DNA of 64,000 nt. It comes from Brevibacillus agri. Lineage in GTDB: Bacteria > Bacillota > Bacilli > Brevibacillales > Brevibacillaceae. The first letter of the stretch is position 1, and every line of letters starts with the position of its first letter. The notes below the pieces were generated by a model. It searched no databases. It was not told the DNA's origin and worked only from the letters and a program-made list of their open reading frames with translations. Positions 33,203-41,679 of this stretch are shown here, in pieces. The stretch lies in contig NZ_CP026363.1 of assembly GCF_004117055.1 (NCBI RefSeq), positions 912,001-976,000 on the forward strand, written 5' to 3'. Both the position numbers and the translations under genes were made by a program.

Positions 33203-33460
33203 ATGAGTGAAAATCCGCGTGAGCAGGAGCAGTCCCATGACCATTTTGTGAAGCACGGCGGCGTCCATTTCCGCACGCATGTGTCACCTGTTGAAATCAA
33301 CAACTTCGTCCGGAAGCTCCCGGCGGGCAAACGGGAAAGCTTGTTTGAAGTATTGGAGCAACTCGATCAGGCCGGGCTGATTACGGTCGTCAACGACCAC
33401 GTCTTCGCAGATGGAGACGGCGTTGTAGGCGGCGGAGACAACAACCAGTCGTTTTCGTGA
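33203..33460 (+). CDS. Small hypothetical protein (85 residues)
   Basis: A hydrophilic protein starting MSENPREQEQSHDHFVKHGG, with a central helix pair (SPVEINNFVRKLPAGKRES, LFEVLEQLDQAGLITVVNDH) and a Gly/Asp-rich tail. GGAAGGGGCGG lies before the ATG at 33203; the frame is open upstream to 33134 but lacks a ribosome site there. Its own promoter-palindrome and a strong terminator support a real gene. I do not recognise the family. Confidence 0.6.
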   Translation: MSENPREQEQSHDHFVKHGGVHFRTHVSPVEINNFVRKLPAGKRESLFEVLEQLDQAGLITVVNDHVFADGDGVVGGGDNNQSFS

Positions 33461-33466
33461 ATGAAA

Positions 33467-33500
33467 AAAAGGACGCAACTCCTCGCGAGTGCGTCCTTTT
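33467..33500. terminator. Bidirectional terminator between the small gene and pbpG
   Basis: AAAAGGACGC-A-ACT / AGTGCGTCCTTTT hairpin with A-run and T-run ends, between convergent genes. Confidence 0.88.
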
Positions 33501-33512
33501 CCTTTTGCCCCC

Positions 33513-35567
33513 TTATTGCTCAGGCTTCCACCAACTGCCCATCCGCTGCCAAAACGTCGACGAATCAGGTGGAGTGAGCGGTGTAGGCGCCTGGTGGTCG
33601 GCCGGAATGTGATCGGTGCAGTAATCGTGCGGTTCTGTTCCGCTGGCGAAATAAAACAACTGGGGGTTCGGGCAATGCTCGGTCGCCAATTTCCCGGATG
33701 CCGGATCAATGTAGACGGACACGACGCCTGCCGGCATGTCAAAGAGGGCGGGTGGTTGTCCTTTTAGCGCGCTTTCCATGAAGCTGGCCCAAATTTTTTT
33801 GGACATATAGCCTTCTTTCACATCGTCCACTTTTTGATTTTTGTCGTATCCTACCCAGACCGTCGCTACCAGTTGAGGCGTGAATCCGCTCAGCCAGGCA
33901 TCATAATCGGTAGAGCCTGTCTTCCCGGCCACGGGCCGATTCAACTCGTTTGCGACTCGATACCCGGTTCCGCCGCGCTCAAATACGCTTTGCATCATAT
34001 TGACCAAGAGCGCTGAGGCGACTGGATCGGCTACACGGGTTTTTTCCGTCTTTTCTTCGACCAAAATGTTGCCTTCGCTGTCCTCAATCGAGGTGATTGC
34101 GATTGGTTGAACAGCTTCTCCCTTGTTGACGATGGCCGCATAAGCCGCATTCAGCTCCAGCGGGGAGACGGGAGACGTTCCCAGCGCCAGAGAAGGTACG
34201 GCTTGCATCGGGCTGGTAATGCCCAAGCTTTTGGCTTGCTCGACGACTTTTTGCGGACTGAGAAAATCAATGGTTTTCACTGCGTAAATGTTGTCGGAAG
34301 TTTTGATGGCTTCGCGCATGTTAATCATCGCGTTTGCATACCGTCCGCCGAAATTGCTCGGAATGTACTGCTTGTTATTGTCGTAGGTGAACACGGTCGG
34401 CTCGCTTTTCATCATCGTCAGCGGCGTGTAGCCGTTTTGCAGGGCTGCCAGGTACATGATCGGCTTGAAGGAAGAGCCCGGCTGTCTTTTGCCGAGTACG
34501 CGATTGTACTGGCTCGTTTTGTAATCCCGTCCCCCGACCATTGCTTTGATATGACCGGTAGCAGGGTCCATGGCAACCAATGCGGCTTGCAGGTTCGGAT
34601 TGTCCTTTGGCAGCGTCGAAGCGATGATTTCCTCCGCCTTTTTTTGCATGACCGGGTCGAGCGTCGTATGGATTTTCAAGCCGCCGTGGATGAATTTTTC
34701 CTCGTCAATGCCGTACTTGTTTTTCACCAGATTCGCGATGTAATCACGGAAATACGGGGCCTGCTCGGCGATATTTTCCGCAGTGCGCTGTTTCAGCTTG
34801 ATCGGCTCCGCATAAGCTTGCTCGGCTTCTTTGGCCGTGAGCATCCCGTCGCGTTCCATCGCTTCGAGAATGAGCTTTTGCCGCGATTTTGCCCGCTCAA
34901 AATCAACGAAAGGAGAGTAGTAAGTAGGGCCTTTCGGAATGCCTGCCAGCATCGCGCTTTCGGCTACGGTCAAGTTTTTGGCGTCCTTGCCGAAATACGT
35001 TTGGGCGGCCGCCTGGACTCCATAGGCAGAGTGACCGTAATAAATTTGGTTCATGTACATTTCCAAAATTTCATCTTTGCTATAATTCAGCTCCAACTGA
35101 ATAGCGAGCAGCGCTTCCTTGATCTTTCTTTCCCATGTCTTGTCCAACGTCAAATACAGATTGCGCGCCAACTGCTGGGTGATCGTGCTGGCTCCCTGGC
35201 GCATGTCCATGTTGATGACGTCGACGTAGGCGGCCATGGCCAGCCGTTTCCAGTCGAAGCCGTAATGCTCCCGAAACGAACGGTCTTCGATGGCGATTGT
35301 CGCGTTGATGAGCGCAGGCGATATTTCCTGGATCGGGACAGAAATGCGGTTTTCTCCCCGATGCATCGTGTCCAGCACTTCTCCATTAGAGGCGTAAATC
35401 GTTGTCGTCTGCTTCACGAATGTCTCGGGAAGCGGTTGGGAACGCAAGTACAAAATCAACAGCAAAATGGCAAAAGATAAGCATAATAGGCTGAGTATGG
35501 AAAATTTTACAAATTTCTTGACCCAGCGTAAATAACGGAGCAGGGAGTGCTCGCGCATGACTTCCAT
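33513..35567 (-). CDS. pbpG: Class A penicillin-binding protein (PbpG/PBP2d-like)
   Basis: A bifunctional peptidoglycan glycosyltransferase/transpeptidase of 684 residues. A membrane anchor at about 21-42 is followed by the GT51 domain with catalytic Glu94 (IAIEDRSF), GASTITQQ (125-132) and RKIKEALLAIQLE. The transpeptidase has Ser365-x-x-Lys368 (GSSFKPI), a TSDN motif and KTGST. In B. subtilis pbpG (ywhE) is transcribed in the forespore and shares the synthesis of germ-cell-wall peptidoglycan with pbpF; its neighbours ywhD and speE are conserved here. The ATG at 35567 follows GGAGGAGAGG; a longer frame to 35693 has no supporting site. Confidence 0.92.
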   Translation of the reverse strand: MEVMREHSLLRYLRWVKKFVKFSILSLLCLSFAILLLILYLRSQPLPETFVKQTTTIYASNGEVLDTMHRGENRISVPIQEISPALINATIAIEDRSFREHYGFDWKRLAMAAYVDVINMDMRQGASTITQQLARNLYLTLDKTWERKIKEALLAIQLELNYSKDEILEMYMNQIYYGHSAYGVQAAAQTYFGKDAKNLTVAESAMLAGIPKGPTYYSPFVDFERAKSRQKLILEAMERDGMLTAKEAEQAYAEPIKLKQRTAENIAEQAPYFRDYIANLVKNKYGIDEEKFIHGGLKIHTTLDPVMQKKAEEIIASTLPKDNPNLQAALVAMDPATGHIKAMVGGRDYKTSQYNRVLGKRQPGSSFKPIMYLAALQNGYTPLTMMKSEPTVFTYDNNKQYIPSNFGGRYANAMINMREAIKTSDNIYAVKTIDFLSPQKVVEQAKSLGITSPMQAVPSLALGTSPVSPLELNAAYAAIVNKGEAVQPIAITSIEDSEGNILVEEKTEKTRVADPVASALLVNMMQSVFERGGTGYRVANELNRPVAGKTGSTDYDAWLSGFTPQLVATVWVGYDKNQKVDDVKEGYMSKKIWASFMESALKGQPPALFDMPAGVVSVYIDPASGKLATEHCPNPQLFYFASGTEPHDYCTDHIPADHQAPTPLTPPDSSTFWQRMGSWWKPEQ

Positions 35568-35805
35568 TTTGCCTCTCCTCCTTTCTATCGTTTGAATGAG
35601 CAAAACGGTGATGGTCGTTTTGCTGACTGACTGGCGGTCCCATCTCCTTTTTTTGAAAAAACAGCGAGACGTTTTTCGCCCAAAAGAGGACATACTAAAG
35701 GACGCATGATACTTCTAGTATGGGTAAGCCGTTTGCTGGATAAACTTGCCTGTCGCCTGAAAAACGGCAGGGAGAGCAGCTTTTTCGGCCGCACAGAAAA
35801 AAAAC

Positions 35806-35833
35806 TTGCTTTTTGATTGGCAGCTACTATAAT
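35806..35833 (+). promoter_or_regulatory. Sigma-A promoter of speE-speB
   Basis: TTGCTT (35806-35811), 16-bp spacer, TATAAT (35828-35833), 52 bp before the speE start codon, in the divergent gap with pbpG. Confidence 0.65.
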
Positions 35834-35885
35834 TTTCTTGTTATATTGTATTTTCATGCGGTCAATTGAAGGAGGTTACATAACC

Positions 35886-36725
35886 ATGAATATGGAATTG
35901 TGGTACACCGAAAAACAAACGGAAAATCACGGGATAACAACGAAAATTACTGATACCCTATACAGTGAGAAATCCGAGTTTCAACAAATCGACGTCATTA
36001 CTACGAAGCAGTTTGGTCGCATGTTAGTACTTGATGGCATGGTTATGACCACCGATGTCGATGAGTTTGTTTACCACGAGATGATTTCTCACATCGCTCT
36101 CAATACGCATCCAAACCCGAAAAAGGTTCTGGTTGTCGGTGGCGGCGACGGCGGTGCAATCCGTGAAATCGTGAAGCATGCGGCTGTGGAAAAAGCAGTT
36201 CTGGCCGAAATCGACGGTGGCGTAATAGAATCCTGCAAAAAATACTTCCCTGAAATTGCAAGCGCACTGACTGGTAATCCAAAGGTCGACGTGCAAGTAA
36301 TTGACGGGATCAAGCATATCCATGACCACAAAGGCGAGTACGATGTGATTATGGTTGACTCGACAGAGCCAGTGGGACCAGCGGTAGGTCTGTTCGAAAA
36401 AGGCTTCTACCAAGGCATTCACGATGCGCTGAAACCGGACGGCATCATGGTGGCGCAAACCGAATCTCCATGGTTCAACCGCGATCTCATCAAACGCGTA
36501 TTCAAAGACCTGAAATCCATCTTCCCGGTTACTCGTCTGTACACTTGCAGCATCCCTACTTATCCATCCGGTCTGTGGAGCTTCACCATCGCTTCCAAGC
36601 AGTACGATCCGTTGGAAGTAGATCCGGCGAAAATCAAAGACCTGGGTACCAAATACTACAATGCGGAAGTTCACCACGCTGCTTTCAAACTGCCAAACTT
36701 TGTGGCTGAGCTGACCCGCGACTAA
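35886..36725 (+). CDS. speE: Spermidine synthase
   Basis: Transfers an aminopropyl group from decarboxylated SAM to putrescine in the cytoplasm. The 279-residue protein carries the nucleotide motif [12 protein letters not shown] (84-95), the acidic pair in EIDGGVIE (109-116) and the catalytic [10 protein letters not shown] with Asp158. GGAGGTTA is 7 bp before the ATG. The downstream speB, 19 bp away, makes its substrate putrescine from agmatine, so the pair forms the end of the arginine-decarboxylase route. Confidence 0.96.
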   Translation: MNMELWYTEKQTENHGITTKITDTLYSEKSEFQQIDVITTKQFGRMLVLDGMVMTTDVDEFVYHEMISHIALNTHPNPKKVLVVGGGDGGAIREIVKHAAVEKAVLAEIDGGVIESCKKYFPEIASALTGNPKVDVQVIDGIKHIHDHKGEYDVIMVDSTEPVGPAVGLFEKGFYQGIHDALKPDGIMVAQTESPWFNRDLIKRVFKDLKSIFPVTRLYTCSIPTYPSGLWSFTIASKQYDPLEVDPAKIKDLGTKYYNAEVHHAAFKLPNFVAELTRD

Positions 36726-36744
36726 TCGGAGGAGGACAACCCTG

Positions 36745-37614
36745 ATGCGTTTTGACGAAGCATACTCCGGCAATGTCTTCATCCGCAGCCACAGCAGCTA
36801 TGAAGAAAGCCAAGCAGTGATTTACGGCATGCCGATGGACTGGACAGTCAGCTTCCGTCCGGGGTCCCGTTTCGGCCCTGCCCGTATCCGCGAAGTGTCG
36901 ATCGGTCTGGAAGAGTACAGCCCGTACTTGGACAGGCTGCTCGAAGACATCAAATACTTTGACGCAGGCGACATTCCGCTTCCTTTTGGAAACGTCGAAG
37001 GCAGCCTGGATGCAATCCGCACGTTCGTGGCAAAAGTGCTGGAAGACGGCAAGTTCCCACTCGGACTGGGCGGCGAGCATCTCGTGTCTTGGCCGGTATT
37101 CCAGGCCGTTTATGAAAAGTACAAGGACATGGTAGTCTTCCACTTTGACGCGCATACTGACCTGCGCGACAACTATGAAGGATACCAGTATTCCCACTCC
37201 ACGCCAATCAAAAAGGTGTGCAACCTGATCGGCGGCAAAAATGTGTATTCTTTCGGCATCCGCAGCGGCATGAAGGAAGAGTTCGACTGGGCGAAGGAAA
37301 ACATGCACCTGTACAAATACGATGTGCTGGAGCCAGTGAAGCAAGTGCTGCCGACGATCGGCAACCGTCCGATCTACCTGACCATCGACATTGATGTTCT
37401 GGACCCGGCGCACGCACCTGGCACAGGCACAACCGAAGCAGGCGGCATTACTTCCCGCGAGCTGTTGGACACCATCCACTACATGGCGAAAAACGGCGCC
37501 AATGTCATCGGCTGCGACCTGGTGGAAGTGGCTCCTGTGTACGATCACAGCGAGATGACGCAAATCGTGGCATCGAAAATCGTGCGCGAGCTGCTGCTCA
37601 GCTTTGTAAAATAA
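36745..37614 (+). CDS. speB: Agmatinase (ureohydrolase)
   Basis: Hydrolyses agmatine to putrescine and urea. The 289-residue protein has the two-manganese site of ureohydrolases: His112 (GGEHL), Asp135/His137/Asp139 (HFDAHTDLRD) and Asp214/Asp216 (TIDIDVLDPAHAPG), followed by GTGTTEAGG. GGAGGAGG precedes the ATG, and it is cotranscribed with speE. Length and order agree with B. subtilis speB. Confidence 0.96.
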   Translation: MRFDEAYSGNVFIRSHSSYEESQAVIYGMPMDWTVSFRPGSRFGPARIREVSIGLEEYSPYLDRLLEDIKYFDAGDIPLPFGNVEGSLDAIRTFVAKVLEDGKFPLGLGGEHLVSWPVFQAVYEKYKDMVVFHFDAHTDLRDNYEGYQYSHSTPIKKVCNLIGGKNVYSFGIRSGMKEEFDWAKENMHLYKYDVLEPVKQVLPTIGNRPIYLTIDIDVLDPAHAPGTGTTEAGGITSRELLDTIHYMAKNGANVIGCDLVEVAPVYDHSEMTQIVASKIVRELLLSFVK

Positions 37615-37631
37615 CAATACGAACAACAGAC

Positions 37632-37668
37632 AAGCCTCCGGTTTTCGCAAAAAGCCGGGGGCTTTTTT
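37632..37668 (+). terminator. Terminator of speE-speB
   Basis: AAGCC-T-CCGG / CCGG-G-GGCTT stem with an AT-rich loop and six Ts, 17 bp after the speB stop. Confidence 0.88.
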
Positions 37669-37815
37669 CATGCTGTCCCGCCTAGAGGTAACTGGAGGCA
37701 GTCCTATCATTCAGTCACTTAAACAACATTTTTGTTTACAAAGTATATAAAAATAGATAAAATTGCCATACAGAGTAAAAAGCTGCCGAAGCTTTTTTCA
37801 AGGGAGTTGTTTCGT

Positions 37816-39057
37816 ATGAGAGAGGTTTTTGCTCACGTCCAGTTTCGCAAGCTGTTTTTCTCCAATCTTTTTTCCGGCTTCGGTCAGGGCATGACGATGA
37901 TCGGGATTGCCTGGTATTTGGTGGAGACGACAGGCTCTGCACAGCTTTTGGGTTCTACCATGTTCAGCTCTGCGGTCCTGATGTTTTTCATCGGGCCGTA
38001 CATCGGGACGCTGATTGACCGTTTTTCCCGCAAAAAAATGCTGCTCGTGGAAAACCTGATCGGCTTCGGCGTGCTCGGGATATTGGCTGCCTGGGGATTT
38101 TTCGGAGAGTACTACGAGTGGATGCTGATTACGATTTACCTGGTGACGACCTTCATGTACCAGATTCACTATCCGGCACAGTCTGCGCTTGTCCAGGAAA
38201 CGTTTGAGCCAAGGCACTACAGCGATATCAATAGCCTGCTGGAGATCGAGGGGCAGACGGCGTCTGTACTGGCAGGGGCTTTTTCCGGCATTTTGCTCGG
38301 CCACTATGGCTTGCACATTGTCATTTTGTTCAATGCGCTGACGTATCTGTTTGCCTTCTGTCTGCTCTCTACGATGAAATACACGTTCACGCTGGAGGGC
38401 GAGGCGAAGCTGAGCCAGGGCGTATCCTGGGTCAGCCAGTTCGGCCAAAGCTGGCGCTACATAAAGGAGAAAAAAGGCTTTCTCGTCTTCGGGATTTGTG
38501 CGCTGATGCCGTTTATCGCCGTCATGGCGAGCAATCTGCTGAAGCCTGTCTACGTCAGCCAAACGTTGAAGGCGGATGTCTCGGTGTATTCCTTCGGGGA
38601 GATGGCGTATGCGCTGGGAGCGGTCGCAGCCGGCATCCTGGTGTCGGTCGTTGTGCGCAAAATGGGACAGCTTGCGGCCATGGTCGGAAATACGCTGCTG
38701 TTTGCCGTAGTGATTGTGGCGATGGTGGCTTTGCCCTACGGCTGGGCTTTGATCGCTGCCTACACGTTTTACGGCTGGAGCAACGCCTCTGTCCGCCTCA
38801 TCCGGCAGTCGCTCTACATGACCGTCGTGCCGAAGCAGTTTATGGGGCGAGTGATGAGCTTTTTCAACTCGCTTGGCATGATGATGCGCCTTGTGCTCAT
38901 CGGCGTCTTTACCGTCATGATCGACTACACGGGAGCAGGTGCAGGCTACCTCGTTCTCGCGGGATTGCTCTTGCTGGCGGCGATCGGTGTCGCGGCGACG
39001 ATGCGCTTCCTTTTGGCTGACGCAAAAGAACAGGCGGTTGCAACCCACGAGGGATGA
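37816..39057 (+). CDS. MFS transporter
   Basis: A 413-residue membrane protein with about 12 hydrophobic segments and the MFS motif A variant GTLIDRFSRKKMLLVENLIG (written to 20 residues) after segment 2. This resembles the macrolide-efflux MefA/YfmO-type MFS proteins (FSNLFSGFGQGMTMIGIAW at the start). The ATG at 37816 follows AGGGAG; the open frame to 37732 adds only a hydrophilic, AT-rich leader. Substrate is unknown; no regulator is adjacent. Confidence 0.85.
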   Translation: MREVFAHVQFRKLFFSNLFSGFGQGMTMIGIAWYLVETTGSAQLLGSTMFSSAVLMFFIGPYIGTLIDRFSRKKMLLVENLIGFGVLGILAAWGFFGEYYEWMLITIYLVTTFMYQIHYPAQSALVQETFEPRHYSDINSLLEIEGQTASVLAGAFSGILLGHYGLHIVILFNALTYLFAFCLLSTMKYTFTLEGEAKLSQGVSWVSQFGQSWRYIKEKKGFLVFGICALMPFIAVMASNLLKPVYVSQTLKADVSVYSFGEMAYALGAVAAGILVSVVVRKMGQLAAMVGNTLLFAVVIVAMVALPYGWALIAAYTFYGWSNASVRLIRQSLYMTVVPKQFMGRVMSFFNSLGMMMRLVLIGVFTVMIDYTGAGAGYLVLAGLLLLAAIGVAATMRFLLADAKEQAVATHEG

Positions 39058-39118
39058 TCGTAAAATGAATGGATGATTTGCGGACAGAAAGTAGAAATCA
39101 TGGAGTGTGGAAGTCGTC

Positions 39119-39532
39119 ATGCAAGAAGTACAGATGAAGCTGTCAGCCAGACATCGCGTCAACGGCGAATGGGATGAATCGACGCATCAGTACGAAGGGA
39201 AGCTCGTGCAAAAAGCCAGCGCTTGGTATTTGACGTACAAAGAACAGTTGGAAGGCGTGGGGGAAGTCAGTACGACGCTCAAGCTGACGGACAGAGCCGT
39301 TACACTCGTGCGCCAGGGAGGCGTGTCGACCAGACAGCATTTTGAAAAAGGGGCCAGCACGCACGGTACCTACCAAAGCCCGTACGGCCCGTTTGCGATG
39401 GAGACGCACACGAGCAAGCTGCGCATCCGCTATGCGGAGGAAGCGCCGGTGCAGGTGGAAATTTTTTACCAGACCTGGATGAACGAGCAGTACGCGGGCG
39501 AGCACGAACTGAAAATCGAACTTGGAAAATAA
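39119..39532 (+). CDS. ywiB: DUF1934 / YwiB family beta-barrel protein
   Basis: A 137-residue cytoplasmic protein of the calycin-like DUF1934 family (QMKLSARHRV at the start, GEVSTTLKLTDRAVTLVRQG, THGTYQSPYGPFAMETHT). In B. subtilis ywiB precedes argS; here argS is absent. The ATG at 39119 is chosen since GGAGTG overlaps an alternative GTG at 39107. Function unknown. Confidence 0.85.
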   Translation: MQEVQMKLSARHRVNGEWDESTHQYEGKLVQKASAWYLTYKEQLEGVGEVSTTLKLTDRAVTLVRQGGVSTRQHFEKGASTHGTYQSPYGPFAMETHTSKLRIRYAEEAPVQVEIFYQTWMNEQYAGEHELKIELGK

Positions 39533-39534
39533 GC

Positions 39535-39558
39535 CGCTCTTTGCAAGGGCGGTTTTTT
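39535..39558 (+). terminator. Terminator after ywiB
   Basis: CCGCTC / GGGCGG stem (one G-T pair) with a TTTGCAA loop and six Ts, directly after the stop. Confidence 0.75.
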
Positions 39559-39608
39559 GCACGTACAATAGAAGGACTCGCGGCAGGATATGGAAGGAGG
39601 GCACAGGC

Positions 39609-40001
39609 GTGTTCGTACTCGTAAATGGCCTCATTGCCGGGCTTGGTTTGGCTGCCTTTTTGGCGCTGGGGGACGGTTTGTTCGAAACCAGTACGTTTCC
39701 TGTGCTGATCGATGTCAGCTACGTCCCGGGCATGGAAAATTTGCCGTCGATTGCAGAGCTGTTGATTCACCTTTTCATCAGTGTCATCATCGCCTTTTTT
39801 CTCATGTATTTTTACCCGCGGGATAATCGCGGCAAAACCATCCGCTATTTGCTGTGCTGGATGCTTGCGTTCGCGGTCGCCTTTTTGCCTTTTAGCCTGC
39901 TGAGCAAGGTGCAAATGACGTGGACCGCGTTTTTTATATGGGTTTTGGGACATTTGCTGTACACGATGATGCTCTCGATTCAGGTCGCGCGAAATCGGTA
40001 G
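39609..40001 (+). CDS. Four-helix membrane protein of unknown function
   Basis: A 130-residue protein with four hydrophobic segments: FVLVNGLIAGLGLAAFLALG, LLIHLFISVIIAFFLMYFY, LLCWMLAFAVAFLPFSLL and FFIWVLGHLLYTMMLSI. GTG at 39609 follows AAGGAGGG with a 7-bp gap; the frame extends to 39522 but runs through the preceding terminator. No family recognised. The sigma-54 regulator dyad begins 14 bp after its stop. Confidence 0.7.
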   Translation: MFVLVNGLIAGLGLAAFLALGDGLFETSTFPVLIDVSYVPGMENLPSIAELLIHLFISVIIAFFLMYFYPRDNRGKTIRYLLCWMLAFAVAFLPFSLLSKVQMTWTAFFIWVLGHLLYTMMLSIQVARNR

Positions 40002-40014
40002 GCTGATGCGCATT

Positions 40015-40030
40015 TGCCGAATTTTCGGCA
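40015..40030. promoter_or_regulatory. Upstream copy of the regulator dyad TGCCGAA-N2-TTCGGCA
   Basis: TGCCGAATTTTCGGCA: perfect 7-bp arms around a 2-bp centre, 47 bp before the start of the sigma-54 regulator. The same site, as its exact reverse complement, occurs after the gene at 41509-41524. TTTGGCAGCAAGGTTGAA between this site and the gene has a partial resemblance to a -24/-12 element. Likely autoregulatory site. Confidence 0.65.
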
Positions 40031-40076
40031 TAGTGATGGTTTTTTGGCAGCAAGGTTGAAAGGAGTGGAGGCCAGC

Positions 40077-41507
40077 ATGCCGTTGTCTGATACGGTGGAA
40101 ATGTTGCAGGCGATACTGGGGGCAATTGATGAGGGGATTCACGTAGTCGATGCGGATGGAATCACGATTTTCTATAACCACGTCGCGGCCAGGCTTGACG
40201 GGCTTACGCCAGAGGAAGTGCTCGGAAAGCCGCTTCTGGAGGTGTTTCCGTCGCTTGATCGGCATTCGAGCACGCTGCTGCGCGTAATCGAGAGCGGGGA
40301 CGCGATCTACAATCAGACACAGACGTACAAAAACTGGAAAGGGATGCGGGTCGAGACGGTCAACACGACGCTTCCGGTACGCGTCGGCAAAAGGCTGGTC
40401 GGCGCAGTCGAGGTCGCCAAAGATATCGGCAAGCTGAAAGAGCTGTCGGAGCGCCTCGTCGACTTGCAGGCGAAGATCAGCAAGCCGAAGCGCGCCAAGC
40501 GGGGAGCGGAGGAGCTTGCCTTTCACTTCGACGACATTTTGACGAAGAGCGAAAAGATGAAACGGCTGAAGGAACGGGCGAAAAAAGCGGCGCGAACGAC
40601 TTCGCCCGTGCTGATTTACGGCGAGACGGGGACGGGGAAGGAGCTGTTTGTCCAGTCCATCCACCAGGCGTCTTCGCGCAGCGGCAAGCCGTTTATCGCG
40701 CAAAACTGTGCGGCGCTTCCCGCGTCTCTCCTGGAGAGCCTGTTGTTCGGCACGGTGAAGGGAAGCTTTACGGGAGCGGACGATCGCCCCGGGCTGTTTG
40801 AACTGGCAGACGGCGGCACGTTGTTTTTGGATGAGTTGAACAGCATGCCGCTCGATTTGCAGGCAAAGCTGCTGCGCGTGCTGCAGGATGGGCAGATTCG
40901 GCGAATCGGCGGAAGCCAGTCGACCAAAGTCGACGTCCGCGTCATTGCGGCCGTCAACGAAGCTCCGCAATCGCTTGTGGAGCGCGGCCTGATGCGAACC
41001 GACCTGTACTATCGGATCAATGTCGTTTCCTTTGAATTGCCGCCGTTGCGCGAGCGCAGAGAAGATGTGGAACTGCTGGTGGAGCACTTTTTGAGCAAAT
41101 TCAACCGCGAGTTCGCCATGAATGTGCGCGGAGTCAGCCAGGAGGTGGCCCAACTGTTTGCGCGCTACGACTGGCCGGGTAACGTCCGGGAGCTGGAGCA
41201 CGTCGTCGAGGCTGCGATGAACATGGTCGAGGGCGACATGTTGCTGCTGGAGCATCTGCCCGCTCATATGCTGGAGCGTGCGCTGCCGGAAACGCCTCTG
41301 CACACACTCTCGTCAGACCCGGTTTCCTTGCTCGCGGTAAAGGAAGGCTGTACACTGCCCGAGCTTCTGCGCGAGCTGGAGGAGCGGATCATCGGGGACG
41401 CACTGAAAAAGACTGATGGCAACGTACTGCGCGCGGCGAAGCTTTTGGGAATCCCCAGGCAAACGCTGCAATACAAGCTTTCGAAACGGATGATCCCGCC
41501 CTGTTGA
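40077..41507 (+). CDS. Sigma-54-dependent enhancer-binding regulator with PAS domain (RocR-like)
   Basis: A 476-residue activator of sigma-54 promoters. Residues 1-120 form a PAS sensor ([20 protein letters not shown]). Residues 150-390 are the AAA+ domain with Walker A GETGTGKE (182-189), the sigma-54-contacting loop GSFTGA (229-234) and Walker [10 protein letters not shown] (246-254). The C-terminal Fis-type HTH lies around 440-470 ([20 protein letters not shown]). ATG 40077 follows AGGAGTGGAGG. It directly precedes kamA, which has a sigma-54 promoter, so kamA is its probable target. The inducing signal, perhaps lysine or a related amino acid as for RocR with arginine/ornithine, is inferred. 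Confidence 0.9.
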   Translation: MPLSDTVEMLQAILGAIDEGIHVVDADGITIFYNHVAARLDGLTPEEVLGKPLLEVFPSLDRHSSTLLRVIESGDAIYNQTQTYKNWKGMRVETVNTTLPVRVGKRLVGAVEVAKDIGKLKELSERLVDLQAKISKPKRAKRGAEELAFHFDDILTKSEKMKRLKERAKKAARTTSPVLIYGETGTGKELFVQSIHQASSRSGKPFIAQNCAALPASLLESLLFGTVKGSFTGADDRPGLFELADGGTLFLDELNSMPLDLQAKLLRVLQDGQIRRIGGSQSTKVDVRVIAAVNEAPQSLVERGLMRTDLYYRINVVSFELPPLRERREDVELLVEHFLSKFNREFAMNVRGVSQEVAQLFARYDWPGNVRELEHVVEAAMNMVEGDMLLLEHLPAHMLERALPETPLHTLSSDPVSLLAVKEGCTLPELLRELEERIIGDALKKTDGNVLRAAKLLGIPRQTLQYKLSKRMIPPC

Positions 41508-41508
41508 A

Positions 41509-41524
41509 TGCCGAAAATTCGGCA
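41509..41524. promoter_or_regulatory. Enhancer-like dyad upstream of the kamA sigma-54 promoter
   Basis: TGCCGAAAATTCGGCA, arms TGCCGAA/TTCGGCA with a 2-bp centre, immediately after the regulator stop codon and about 80 bp upstream of the -24 element. It is the reverse complement of the dyad at 40015-40030. Position and duplication fit an upstream activating sequence for the adjacent regulator. Confidence 0.7.
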
Positions 41525-41600
41525 GCCCAAACAGACAGACTAGACGAGCGAAACGCTTACAAAACGATCTATTTCTTATTTTCTAAATCTTTAGATTTGA

Positions 41601-41617
41601 TTGGCACGACCCTTGCA
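41601..41617 (+). promoter_or_regulatory. Sigma-54 (-24/-12) promoter of kamA
   Basis: TTGGCACGACCCTTGCA fits the sigma-54 consensus TTGGCAC-N5-TTGCA. A 6-2-6 dyad AAATCT-TT-AGATTT (41585-41598) adjoins its upstream edge. The expected transcription start is about 41627, some 50 bp before kamA. Confidence 0.88.
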
Positions 41618-41679
41618 TCTTTACTTGGTCGAGTGAAACGCATGAGGGTTCACTACAGACGAGAGGAGATGTGAAGCAG

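Noticed and set aside
39300..41303. 667-codon minus-strand frame opposite ywiB and the sigma-54 regulator
   Set aside because: It spans three real genes on the other strand and their terminators; composition is that of an antisense shadow.
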